From Rallus limicola (taxonomy: Eukaryota; Chordata; Aves; Gruiformes; Rallidae): DNA of 64,000 nt. Shown here piece by piece: positions 1 through 12,500 of the stretch. The stretch is from contig JAKCOZ010000001.1 in assembly GCA_022605955.1 (NCBI GenBank), forward strand, positions 74,902,520 through 74,966,519. Reading direction: 5' to 3'. The notes under the pieces are model-generated. The model saw only the letters and a program-made list of their open reading frames with translations, was not told where the DNA came from and made no database searches. The position numbers and the translations under genes were made by a program. Every line of letters starts with the position of its first letter. Within the stretch, counting starts at the first letter, position 1.

Positions 1-1467
1 TCTAACCTTAATACTTCATTTCAATCTTTTCTAGTTTGAATTAATTATCTATCACATTAGAAAGAAAAAAAACTGTGTTATACATCAGAAAACCATAATG
101 CTCAAAAGGTAGAAGAATCTTTGGAAGCCTGGACCTTAGGTGAGGGAAAGACTTTAGCCACAAAGTTCATTCCCTTTAAAAAAGCCAAAGGGGGTATAGT
201 CATAAACAACAGACACTGCAGGAGCTTAAGAATAAATAGGTCAAAGAATAGGTGTGCTGAGAAATATCCTACAGGCCAGGCAAAGGCTTTACTTTGGTGT
301 GGATACTAATTGATAACGAAGTTTTCAACAAGTCTGAAAGGAATAGTTTCCTCAATTCTTTGACTATAAAGAAGCATTTCGGAAGAAAATACAAGACATC
401 CAACAAATGCCTGCATTTAACAAAGCAGCCCCTCCTGAAACATGTGACTATCTAGAGGAGAAAAAAAAAAAGGGGGGAGAGCAAAATATTTGCAAGTCCT
501 ATGCTTTCTCTAATTGTTGATTAATGCCTGATTTCAAGCCAGCCCTCATTGTTGCACATTTTCTTTTCTCATTCACCTGTTTTTGCAAAACAACCACAAA
601 CTATTCCTATATTAATATCCCCTCCAAAAATCAAAAAAGGTAGTATTTTGACATTTGTTACAGGAATGGTACTGCTACAAGGATTTCCATGCATTTCTCT
701 TCCATCTCCAAAACATCCCTCCTGGAATCACCATGATACAAGCAGAACATGACTAATACTCTTATTTCGCAGGAATCTTGAGCATATACTTGAACACAGA
801 TGAAGAAAAAATAAAGTCTAAGAGGTCTTTCAATTCATTGAACAAATGTGTATTTTTTTTAAAGTAACAATATTGGTATATATAATATTTTGCAGACAGA
901 AGCAAATGCAGAAAACATTACAGAATTTAGAAGCTTCTTTAGATGATACATTTTTGAGAACAAGTTTTAGCATGACTGAGATTAAAGTACAAGTGAAGAA
1001 ATATTTTGGGGACTGGACCTTTGTTCTGCCAGGGCAAAGAAATTGGTATTTATTTTCAACAGTTGTATTTTAGAAACTGTAAATCATACATTATGTCAAA
1101 ATGCAAATTAGTCTCTACAATTATGAGAAAAGTAGGAGAAAAAATCCTAACTACAAAGTAAAGCATATAAAAAATTAAAACTATTTGAACAAGTTAGCAG
1201 CAGCCATTAATTAAATTGAGTAGATGTGATAGATGAGTTCTCTGTGCTTAGAACATTCCCAAATATTCAGAATCCCCCCAGTTACATGAGAAGTTCAATA
1301 ATGAAGACAAATTAGCATTCTTAGAACCATCTTTAATAGAGGAGTGTTCTTTGCTGGAAGCAGAGATATTGCAAGCAGCCAGGTAATTCATAGAAACAAT
1401 ACTGTCATGGTCAGGTACAGTCAGGAGCCTGATTATTCCAATAAAGACCGGATGTCTGTTAGATAGG
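1..1467. other. Unique AT-rich sequence, no gene seen
   Basis: No repeat or coding exon is recognised here. Open frames are short (75 codons or fewer on the plus strand) and have no recognisable motifs. A pure A run at 461-471 runs into a short G run (472-477). The rest is ordinary AT-rich noncoding sequence. Confidence 0.6.
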
Positions 1468-1670
1468 TTCTTTACAGAGAGAGTGGTCAGGCACTGGCAC
1501 AGGCTCCCCAGGGAAGGAGTCACAGCAACGAGGTTGGCTGAGTTCAAGATGCATCTGGACGATGGTCTCAGTCCCATGCTCTAACTTGGCTGGCCCTGTG
1601 TGGAGCCAGGAGTTGAATTGGATGATCCTTATGGGTCCCTTCCAAGTCAAGATACACTATGAATGTATGA
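1468..1670 (+). mobile_element. CR1 LINE, 3'-end fragment (worn)
   Basis: The sequence follows the CR1 3' region in order. It has 'gagagtggtcaggcactgg' near 1480, then 'caggctccccagggaagg', then a 'gttgaattggatgatcc' block near 1611, then a 'gggtcccttccaa' block ending near 1645. These correspond to the last codons of CR1 ORF2 and the short 3' UTR. CR1 is a reverse-transcribing non-LTR element that inserts mostly as 5'-truncated copies, which fits the roughly 200-bp length. The 8-bp tail is no longer clear, and changes are spread through the copy, so it is old. Minus-strand open frames over this piece are chance shadows. Confidence 0.85.
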
Positions 1671-4600
1671 TATTTGGTTATAATTGATGATATACAGTGT
1701 AAATAAAATCAGTATTTTCATACGTGACTATATATTTCATATAAGAATATATTTAAATATATTTTCATAATAAACACAATTATGTGAAAAACCTTATTGA
1801 AAGTTTGCTTCCAGATTGTTGAACAATAAACCAGTGAGCAGCAGAAGGTTATGCTGTACTAATGTTAAGAAGTGGTAGTACATACCCTTCTATAGAAAGC
1901 AACTACTTGTGAGTAAAATTCATAGTACTGTGTTTGAATGAGAAAGAAAATGTTTCAATTTATTTTTCTGAGTACTTGGAATCACCATCACCATTCAAAA
2001 GCAACAGTAGTATATTATTATAACAGCAATAATTATTATAATTTGCATTCCTATAATATCTTTCTTGCTGAAGGATCCATAAGTCCCTGTAATTTACATG
2101 CAGCCTGCAGACTTTTTTTGTGCTCACAGGCATGACAAAAAGACAGAGAAATATCAACACTGATAAGAATATAATTGCATAGAAACAAGTAAATGCCAGC
2201 TCAGGACTATAGTCTGGCACTGGATTCCATAAGTGCTATTAGTGCATTCTTATGTTGAGTTAGCAATGACCCACTGCTTAAGTTAAGCTTGGTTATTTTG
2301 AGGAAAAAAATGTCTGAAAATGAAAGTTACTGAGTCCTCATACTTTATCCAGGTGAAAGGAATGGTAACGAGCATCTGGGGTAAAGTAAAAGAGTAACCT
2401 ACTTAGGTTTCACTGCTGCTTTGAAAAATGGGAGAACATCTGTTGCTACTGCCCTAGAACTGAATACAGTCATTAAAGTTTGGAAATTAGGAAAGTAAGA
2501 AGAAATATCTGGCTAAGTGCTGAATCTTCCATTAATTAATATTTTAAACAGAAAGAATCTAATTTTCCATATTGTTTATTTATCAAAATTCACCAAAATA
2601 ATTTAAGATTACATGGAAGTATCTGCTAAATGCATATTGTTCTGAAGGCCCTCTGTGTAGATCCAACTGCTTATTAAGTTGCAGTTCAATCCTTAAAAAT
2701 GAAAACCCAGAGCAAGCAGTTCTTTAGTTTGATCATGAAGAGTTTGTATTAGGGAATTGAAGTACAAAATTCCCACAAAACTACAGAGTATTTCATCAGA
2801 ACATTATCCACTCAAAAAATACATATAATTTATTACATGAAAAGTATATTCAGAATATGTTAGTTATAACTTTTTAGCAAAGACTGGTTTAAGAATTTTT
2901 TGAAAGTAGAGGAAAAATTATTGAAGCAATTATATCAATTGCAATGTCACTGCTACATTTGTTAATTTACAATAGGTTTGAATACAGCCAATTCAGACGG
3001 AGTAATATCTGTAGATGTTAACAGAATCTTCCATAGCACCAGTGTAATTCCACAGGATGTGCTGCTTAAAAATTCATATATCTGTACAACTATATTAAAA
3101 CCATGTGGTGTTTTACGCTCAGAGTCATCACTTTGCATTTGAATTATTTTTTGTTATCTCCCTCTAGTGTATTTTTATTTATTCAACTGGGATGGCTTAA
3201 TTTAAACATTTGCAATTAAACACAATTTAAAACTACTTATTCCTGTCATTAATGACAATACAAGAAAGATATGGCAAACACAACTAGCCAAACAGCCCAA
3301 TAAAGTGGATCCAAATAGCAAACAGTAATAATCTTTAATTCAGCAATTTTAAGAAGGCTAAACATGAAAGCCTAGTTTTCTTCTAAGAAGAATGAAACTA
3401 GCTTTCAAACTGTTCCCTAGTCCACCACTATCAACAACTCTTACCAACTGCAGAGTGCTATGGCTTAGGGAACATGCAACAGCACATAGTCTTTCATTCA
3501 TGTATCATACCTTTTTTTTTTATATATACAGTTATAAATTAAAACATTCCCAGACATTGCCACAATAGGCAGGTTTCTAGCACCCAGCATTCAGATGAAT
3601 AAACTGAGAAAACGGACAAATGTGTTTGCTTGAGCAGTAGAGGTACCAGAGCACTGAATTCTGATGCTTCCACTGGATCCACCTCTGCATCACAAGCAGT
3701 TGAGTATATTGCCACTGCTATCATATGCTTATAGAAGCACCAAGTTTGTTTTACAGTATTGGTAACATATACAAATTCGTAAATCTGTTTATGTACTTGA
3801 ACTGGATATTGTAGTAGCCAGAAGAATTTTTAAAAGCCTTCTTTTACTTATTTGTATAAATCACGTAATTTGTCATTTCTTTAGACGCAGTAGGATGTGC
3901 AACAGATCACCTGTTTACAGTCTGGTCCAGTTACAATAAATTCCATATTTTAATCTATGGGAAATTGATTGTATGCTCCAAGCAGCCAAAGACTAGTTTT
4001 ATAGGTCTAGTTCTAGCCAGCTGAAATTAGAATATTTGTTTGAAACAGACAAAAAACTGACACAGTCACCCGTAATAATGGTAACACAGTTGTAAGCTTC
4101 CTCATCATCATAACTTGCATAAAGTGGTTTACTATTTTTATCATCTAAGGGTATCACTCTTCTGATAAGTAAACTTCTCTTGCTTTTTGCTATTCTAAGC
4201 TTTGTTCTATCTAGAAATCCTGGTGTATCAGCTCCAAGCTTGCCTTGCTATCTTCTGTATCTGTCTGCAGCTTTCTATGTCCAGAGCCTCAGTAGCTCTT
4301 TGTCCATCTGTGCTCTTCACTCCCTTCCTGCTTTGCTGGAGAGCACACACCTAACACACACAACCAGAGCTCTTATTATCATTTTAAATTTGAATGGTCT
4401 CTACAAGTTAAATGAGAAAGAGACTAGAAATTTGGATCCATAAGGGGTTTTGAATTCTCCTGAGATTCAAACGCTTTAAAGACTAAGATCAACATAGATG
4501 CAAGAGTTACCTTAGAATTGAGAAACAAACAAGTAAAAAAACAAACAAGTTATTTTTTAGAAAAAACCTACAAAGCCCTGAGCAAGTTTAGTTCAAACAA

Positions 4601-6568
4601 AATCTCTCCTCTCTCAGTTAATAGCAGCATGTCTATGAGATGTAGTATGCACAAAATTTTTCTCTAAATAGAAAGAGGTTTCTTTCTTATTAAGTATTTA
4701 CCCAAACTTGCAGTCTGAACCTGGCTGAAGTAATTGGGGGCAGGCAAAATTCAAACTCAATACTATAGGGAAAGAAAAGGAAACTTAATACAAGTCACTT
4801 AATAAACAGGACTGGAAGGTAATAGCTCTCTACAGTCCCCACCCTCCTGGTGGAAAACAAAATAGAAAATTAGCATTTACTTTATGGCTTCTGAAAGGGA
4901 TTTCTGCTGAAATATGTAACATATAACTGATATCTGCATCTTAGAATCTATTTCAGGATGTCCACTTTAACTTTGGATTATTTTTGCTAAAGGTTCAGAT
5001 AAAGTTGTTTTAAGTTCAAAGAAATGTGGAATAAAAATCAAATTAAAAAAAATTAATTGCACCAGGCAGAAGACTCCAGTCTTGATTGCTAACGTGCCTC
5101 ATGGCCTATCTGTACCTTATCAATCATTACAAACTATGTAAAGTTTTAAGACGCTTTATCTCACTAGTAGATATACTGCTCGGTTGTCAAACTCACCCAC
5201 TTACTTTACTGGACAATCCCCTGTGGAATCTGCATGTCATGCAAGCTATCCTCATTCAGTGGAGACCTTGAGACACACATAAATCAGGTTACTTACCAAG
5301 TACTCAGTATGAACTGAAGCACCTTTTTCTCCTACATTTAGCTGGTGAGGTCTTCTAGGCTGGGACCCTTTTTCTTTGCTTGCATGAGAACTCACCTAAT
5401 GGGGCTTTAACTCCTAGATTTTGCTTTAGTTCATATAACAAGCAACTTTAGATGAATCTAATACAGCTGTAGTAAATTCATAAAGCAACCTCACCCTCAG
5501 AATGTGGAATAAATCCCAAGAAAACAGATAATAGAAAACAAACTTGCCAGGAACCGTTATGTCTCTGGAATGTCTGTCTCAAAATGAAGAGGTATTTCAA
5601 CAGGTCAGAAGTTAGGGGAGGGGAAAAGCACATGGAAACTTTTATCTACATTTATCAAAACACACAGAAGCACACAGCCTTGTGGTTTCCCTAAAAAACT
5701 ACCCATAGAAGATACGTGAAGCAAAGCATGAGAGGAAAGGAGGACCAAAATGATCACAAGTTGACCTTTCTTTCTTCCTCCTGAAGGACAGCAAGAGGGC
5801 TAAAGCATGATCAGAAGTGTCCATATAGCATTGTTTTCTTGAGATTCTTTTGAACAGGAAACATCTTTGTTAGCTTGGTGCAGCCAATGCATATCAACTC
5901 TGATGTCTCCAAAGGACACATTCTTAATGGGTAGAATTATCTAAATCACATGACTCAGCTGCAAAGATTACAGTAATAATTAGTTTACCTAATTGAAGCT
6001 AACAGTTTTCTCCTGTTTACTCACCCAGAAATTTTCCTCCTACCGTGTACATATCAACAATATGCAATTGTGGACATATTACAACACCACTTTCTTACTC
6101 TTAAAGCTGCAGAAACCAAAATACTTCAATCTCAGTTTGTACTTGTTAGATGATTACACTCACAATTGTCCAACGCTTTCAAAGTCTGAAGAAAGACTTT
6201 AGGAGTTCCCTGCAGCTATTTTCTAAAGCTTTCTTTTTTATGTGGCTCAGAGCATCTCCTGATCAATTATCAAGTCATATTATCAACTGCTATCTGAAAA
6301 AACACTTGGGACTTATATGTAACTCCCAGCAGTACATTTTGATATACTTTCCCCCAGGATAAGTGAAGGTTCAGACCTGCATTTAGACAATTAACTTTTT
6401 GTTTACCAAACATTTTGGTTAGTAAGGTAATGCTGAAAACATTGTTCTTTCATGTACACTTAGCACACAAAGAAGGCCCACTGTAATTGTTGAGTTTTGA
6501 CTTTTTTTTTTAAAGAGAGAGATCAGAATGCCTTCCAATAATCCTTTTTTTTCCAAGCTATCTACTGA

Positions 6569-6607
6569 CACAACAGTGCTGTTGTGATCATCAAGATAAC
6601 CTTGATG
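6569..6607. repeat. Two adjacent inverted repeats
   Basis: CACAACAG (6569-6576) pairs with CTGTTGTG (6579-6586) across a 2-nt gap. It is followed at once by CATCAAG (6589-6595) pairing with CTTGATG (6601-6607) across a 5-nt loop. Both pairings are perfect. No function is assigned. Confidence 0.7.
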
Positions 6608-8627
6608 TCATTATGATAAAGACCATAATTTCTGCTACAAGAAAGGTATTTTCAATACTGGACCTAGGAACAAAAATAAAGCAAATATAATATCCACATT
6701 TGTTAAGAGTAAAGGCTCCTCTATACTTGGATCCTGTGGCAAGCAGTAGTCATAAGTAGCTGAAGAAAAAACAAGGAATGGTTATATGACATTTTCACTA
6801 AGTATCTTTCTATGTCCAACTGTTTCAACTCAGATTATACCTCAAACCTGATGTAATTTAAGTATTCTAAATACTTATGTGGGCTTCCCTTGACACTTAA
6901 ATGTCTTGTACCTGCATCCTTTTTCAAGGAGTTCCACAGGTCTTGATACTACTGACAACCTGTAGGCTATTAGCAATTGTGCCTTTTTCAGGGTTTAGAA
7001 TTCTAAATTGCTCAGTCATTTTTCATGCAAAGGCTGTGTAATCAACCATCCTGGTGCATTTTTTTTTGAAGCCACTACAGTTTTATGATGCCCCTTTTGA
7101 TAAGAAGGAAAAGAAATTTACTCATAACCCAAAACTGCAGCTGCATTTACATGTTGTCAATGATGCATTCCATTTTATCAACAAGTGAGACAAAAAGCAA
7201 AGGATTGAGGTATTAAAAGAGCACATGAAGCAGGACAGAGATAGAAATAGAGCCACAGATCCCAGCTTCCAGGCTAGTATTATAAGCACTACAATAAACC
7301 AGGCAAGTTGTCCCCTCCTTGGTTTCAAATGTTTTCATAATTCTTGAAAACCTCAATGCAGTAGTTCCTGAGTTTGTCTTGGAACAAGAGAGAAGGAGGA
7401 AAGTTCTTTTGCAAGAAAAGCTTAAATACATGGATTACTCCAGATGAAACATTCAGATAAACATGGCACTTTTTTATTTTTATTGAAGCTGGGGGTTTTG
7501 GAGCAAGGTTCTTTTTAAAATCGACCCTAAGCCCATGGAAAATTCACCCATCTACTGAAAAATCAAATCACATTGTTGCTGCTCAGTCAACATGACTGTT
7601 TCAACAAGTCACAAGATTTGTTTTTTCCTAATGTGAGTCTTTGCTGACTGAAAAAAAGTTTCATCAGAAAGGAAAGTGCACACAGACAACAAAAGGTTCA
7701 AGTAGTCAGGTTCAACAAGTCAAAATGGAAAATGATGCCACTCACCACCTTCCCTCTTATTGCCGGTTTCTAACCTACTCCAGACTACTAGAGGTAACTT
7801 ACTTCAGTTTACTATAAAAGAGCAGCTTATCAAAGGCATTTAATCATATACACATGTACAGTGACTTTCTGTTTCAACTAAATCAACATACAGATCCTTA
7901 GAGAAGGACTACAGAAAGAAGTTTCTTGTGATCTCAGATTCCTGCAGCATTTGTTTGAACCTAAATGCATTATATATAAGTGTATTGAAAAACTTATATC
8001 TAAAGACTGGTGAAACAGATGGACAAAGTCCTTTCATCCAGCGCATTAGTTCCTGGCACACACTGAGCAGGAGTACACACCTCACAATATGTGACACACA
8101 TGCATTTAAAGGATCAACAGTCAGCTGTCACAGAGTCACGGAAATAAGCATTATTACATAAACTCAATCTGAAATTTTTCATAGGCTACAAAGAATTGAC
8201 AAAAGTCTGTCTATTATCTGGGAGCAAGGAACAAACTAATAGCAGCCACTTACACTGACAAGTACAAAATACAGCCTGCCCTAGTGAGGCTAGTGAAGGA
8301 GCCTAGAATCAAAATAGTATCATTTCTGTGATTCCCAAACAATGTATTATGTTTCTTTACAAAGGACAGCTTTAAATCAAAATCCAAGCCAAGCACACTA
8401 TCATATGGGATTGGAATAGGTTTGAAAAAAACCTAGCTGTCAGCAGTATTCAAAACTCTGCTAACAGCCAAGATAAAAAGACCAGCAAGCATGCAAGTTA
8501 CTACAGGCCCATTTGAAGAATAATCTTGTCTCTAGAAACAATTGTAAGAAACAGAGGACAAAAAAGGTTTAGATAGAGAAAAGTGTTTAAGGATAAGGCA
8601 AAGAAAAAAAGAAACCCAGAAGGTAAA

Positions 8628-8656
8628 ATTATTGTCCTGATTTACAGGACAATAAT
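8628..8656. repeat. Perfect 12-bp inverted repeat, 5-nt loop
   Basis: ATTATTGTCCTG (8628-8639) and CAGGACAATAAT (8645-8656) are exact reverse complements around a 5-nt loop. Pairing stops at both outer edges, so the stem is too short for a microRNA precursor. It could be a remnant of a small element or a chance structure. Confidence 0.75.
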
Positions 8657-10898
8657 GGCAAACCCCGGAATGGAAGTTGAAATTCTTTTTCCTCTAGGTT
8701 TTCTCCTTTACTGAAATTATTTGTTTCTTTTTAAATAGATTGTTTCAGGAATTACATCATTTTACTACCTATGGTAAAGTATATAAAAGTAATAATTTAA
8801 CTAGAACACTTTCATGATTTCCATTAAGTTTCAATACATTTCTTGCACTTAAATATACAATAAACACTAAATAGTAAAATAGTAGGTACTTCAGTTTACC
8901 ATATTAAATAAAATACACACACATTCCACATAAGATTGAAAGTCTCCAGGCTTTCTTTCTGTCTCAGAGTGGCTTTTTGTTTTAGTTAAATGGAAGCTGT
9001 AAGTCTTCAACCAAATCAGTCCAATCATCACAAAAAACTAGAGCTGAAGAAAATGATGCTACTTATTCTTTGTAAGGACAGCTTACTTACCTTTCTCCAA
9101 GAAAGGGAGAACATTCTGATGCTTAGGAGCAGCCATTCTGACAGTGAAATAGAATAGCTATTTACACTGATCTTTTATTCACCCTCTAAGAAGCCATCAA
9201 ATCTGGTCAGGTTTGAAAATTCAGCAATTTAAAAATTCACACTTAACACAAACTCAGAAGAGACTTGTTCCATTTTACCAAATCAGCTTCTTAAAGACTC
9301 ACTCTCCATCAGATGTTTTTCAGGTGTGGGCACATGAATGTGCTGCTGTCAATTGACTTGATTTTATTCACCTCACCTGAAAGGTCTGGATCTTTGGCAA
9401 CGACTTTGTTGAACCTCAGAACCTGATCTGATTGCTGAGTTAAACTTGATAAAAGTAGAGAGGAATGAAAATGGAAACAAAGGGATCAACTCAGGGATTG
9501 AGACTAAAGAGGAAATTAGGATGTAAATTTAGAAATTAATCAGGCCAGGAATGGTTCTGTAAAGAGATTCTGAGACAGAGAAAAGACTGGAAATAGTAGT
9601 TGTGGGAGAAAATTAAATTAGTTGAAGATGGATGAAGGGAAGTTGGAATTTATTAGATAAATAAACCAAGGCATAGTAATAATTTCCATGTATGGTCATT
9701 CATGTTCACTAAGTATTAATTTAAACTGTAGCAGGTACAGATAAAGTCCTTCAGAATAAGCAAGGAAATAGAAAGTCTATTTTAAAAGAAAACAGTGAAA
9801 ACTTGAATTGTTTAGGCTAGCATAAAGTTATTTTAAGGGGTAGGTCTGTAAATACTTTGCTATTAAAGCTATAGGACAAATTAAAGTGTGAGTGTATATA
9901 CCAGTTACAAATAAATGTAGACTATAAATCACTCAGTACTAACGGTTGGAAAGAACTCCTGGAACAGTCTTTCAAGGAGAGTAGATAGGATAAAAAGCAA
10001 TGTATATATACTTCATGTGAGCTTTTGATAATTGGAGATTGTCATGAGTGACTCTGAAAAGCATGTCTTTTTCTAGGAGGGAAAAAAATGTGGGGCATGT
10101 TGAATTGCACAGGTATAGTGCTAGAAAGAAGCAGGAGAGGGGACAGGTAGAGATGGAGTGATTAGTGACTTTGTCTAACTGGCACAACAGAGAGTCGGTT
10201 ATAAGCTCCTAATGGCAGCTTAAAAAATAGTATTTGCTTTATGAAGACAGAGAACAGTGATAGGAATCAGCGAAGAGCAAAGTAGACACTCATTGCCTCA
10301 GGAGAAAGGACCATGGCATGCAGAAATGGAAGATTTCTATTTTTTTTTTAACGTGTTCTCTGAGAAGAGAAAGTCTGGATTTCCATGCTGGAATATGCTG
10401 GCTGTAGAGCTGGGAGTCCTTCTCCAGAGCTAAGACATGAAGACAAAGTAGAATGAAAAATAAGATAACAATTGTTGTGATGCTGGAGAGGCATGCAACA
10501 CCCAGAGAATATTTCTGGGATATTTCTAGGGGAAAAGCAAGAAAGTGACATCAAACTCAGTCAGACCCAGGATAACTCTGCTGAAGAGCAAAACAGTTGC
10601 TGAAACATTCAACTGAAACTGGGTCTGACCACTGCTCTTAAAATCCCAACTGTAGCACTGAAATAAACTACAGTGAAAATAAAAATGCGAAACAGTTTAT
10701 TTATTATACAAGCCAAATATTACCTTGTTGAGATAAAGGTTCATTTTTAATTATTCTCTAGACAGGTTAATGCTTTTTGCTGATGTTAAAATTCATTAAT
10801 AAATATAGTGTAATCATTCCAGCTCCATTTTTCAAATAATACATCTAGTCTTACTCCACTGCATAAGCAACTTCCAGTATGTGTTTTTCTGTACATGT

Positions 10899-10931
10899 GC
10901 ATATATATAGACATATATGTATATATATTTG
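10899..10931. repeat. AT-rich microsatellite-like tract
   Basis: Alternating purine-pyrimidine sequence made mostly of ATAT and ACATAT/GTATAT units. It is a simple sequence of low complexity. Confidence 0.65.
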
Positions 10932-11985
10932 TTTTACTACAAAGAACTGGGAATGACTCCAATTTGAAACAAATGAAATTGGTTTTGTTCTAGAACTATG
11001 ATAGGAAATACCTTAAGCCTAGCAGCTATTGATTTAGATAGCAGCTTTATCTGCTGAATGGATGTAGGAAATGGGAGTGGTTAATAAGTGAGTAAATTTG
11101 AACTCTGTCCTGAAATCCACAAATACCCTTCCAGCTTTCCATTATCACAAAGCCCTAGAGCATTTCTCAACTTCACATTCAGACCAGTTCAATGAAATCA
11201 AGAGCATGCAGAACTGCACCATGTCGCAGTCCTTTGTATGTGTCTTTTATTAATATGGAAGAGCTGAAAACTGAGTTGATTTTAAATTTTTTTTTTTTAC
11301 AATATATAAAGCAAAGTTGTATCCTCTATCAAACACCTGAGTTCTATTCTGGGCAAAAGGATTGTCATCTCACAGAAGTGATGCTGGAAATGCAGAACAG
11401 GACAGAGTGTTGGTGCAGACATTGAAGATGAAGCACAAGAAGTGTAAGAAAACATAAAACTGCAAAACTGTTGTAAAAGCAGACAATGAGCAATGAGTGA
11501 AGGAGTAGAAGAGCCAGAGGAATGGAGGACAAGAGGTAGGAGGCAGGGAAAGAACTGTGAAGAGCCTTCAGAATGGGGAGAAGGATTTCCTGTTTAGTGA
11601 AAGAACATAGATGCAACCAGCTAAGGGCTGCAAGAATGCCAGGGAAGGGGACTTGACAGGAAAAAGAGTCAGATTTACACATGCTTTTTTTTTTTTACAT
11701 TACCAGCACTGTTGGTTCAACCTCCCTCACAGCCAACAGGAAATACTAAACACCTTTCCATGAGTGTACAAACAGAGCTCAGAAGCTCAGCATGTATACC
11801 CACAATATTATTAAGGGGAAAGGATCACAGTATTGATTTAGGAAAATACATCTACAGATCAACAATATGTTTGTACAAACATTAAGTAAAATTTTCCCTC
11901 TTTTCAGATGCCATCTGTTGCACAAACACTGTTGTTAGCTAGCCTGGTAGGCTTGTCCAAAGTCAGTCATTCTTTCCATGGCTCT

Positions 11986-12500
11986 TGATACTGACTTCCG
12001 TCTCTGTTCACGGTTTGATGACACGTGCTAGCAGAGTCCCTCCTTTGGGCACAAATACCCATCTGCAACTCCTAACAACATTGTTCTCTGGTCCAGATTT
12101 GAGCTGCTGTGATGGCAACCACTCCTGATTTTATTTATGAAACACTGCGTCACCCACCTTCTATCCCTGTGCCCTCATAGGCTGAGTCCTGTGCCATGCC
12201 ACCTGCCCCATCTATTGTCTCAGATGGATGATGGGTATTGCCAGTGCAAAGGTGTGTTGCACACAGTTGCTTTTTCCAGCACACCAAGAGGCATTAGACA
12301 GGTTTATTGTATGACTAAAGGGCAGTCAGCACAACACAACCTGCCTGTGGTACATGGCACTGGCTGCGTTTTGGGTCCAAGTCACTACCAGGAGGCAGAA
12401 CACCGCAAATGATGCTTCTCCTGTTCTTGGTTTTAACTACCCAGGAGCACCCTACCTGGCTTCTCTGGTCCTAAAAAGAGACAAGTAGCTCCTCAGATAC
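11986..12500. other. Locally GC-richer block, unidentified
   Basis: This stretch is visibly richer in G+C than its flanks. It carries about seven CpG dinucleotides, for example near 11999, 12011, 12023, 12148, 12367, 12405 and 12509, in a window where CpG is otherwise rare. A 91-codon plus-strand frame (12137-12412) lies inside it, but the translation shows no domain I recognise. It may be an unannotated exon, an old element or a regulatory block. Confidence 0.35.

Larger units (their letters stand above)
1671..11985. other. Unique AT-rich sequence, no gene seen
   Basis: No exon, RNA gene or classifiable repeat was found. Open frames reach about 105 codons (11365-11682, minus), but that one is the complement of a purine-rich stretch and carries no motif. 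Local features are two adjacent small hairpins (6569-6607), a perfect 12-bp hairpin (8628-8656), an AT dinucleotide tract (about 10899-10931) and several T runs. The sequence is typical of an intron or intergenic region. Confidence 0.55.

Noticed and set aside
308..322. 15-base exact match ATTGATAACGAAGTT shared with 16293-16307
   Set aside because: A 15-mer match is expected about once or twice by chance in a window this size, and the flanks do not align.
5298..5318. Short motif like AGTACTCAGTATGAAC, seen again near 25884 and 26263
   Set aside because: The flanks of the three sites do not align, so chance similarity is the simpler explanation.
9940..9985. 'ggttggaaagaactcctgg', similar to the start of a minus-strand CR1
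   Set aside because: The similarity is too short and there is no tail repeat or following CR1 sequence.
11365..11682. 105-codon leucine- and serine-rich minus-strand frame that looks membrane-like
   Set aside because: It is the complement of a purine-rich stretch, which automatically reads as L, S, F and P codons. No conserved feature.
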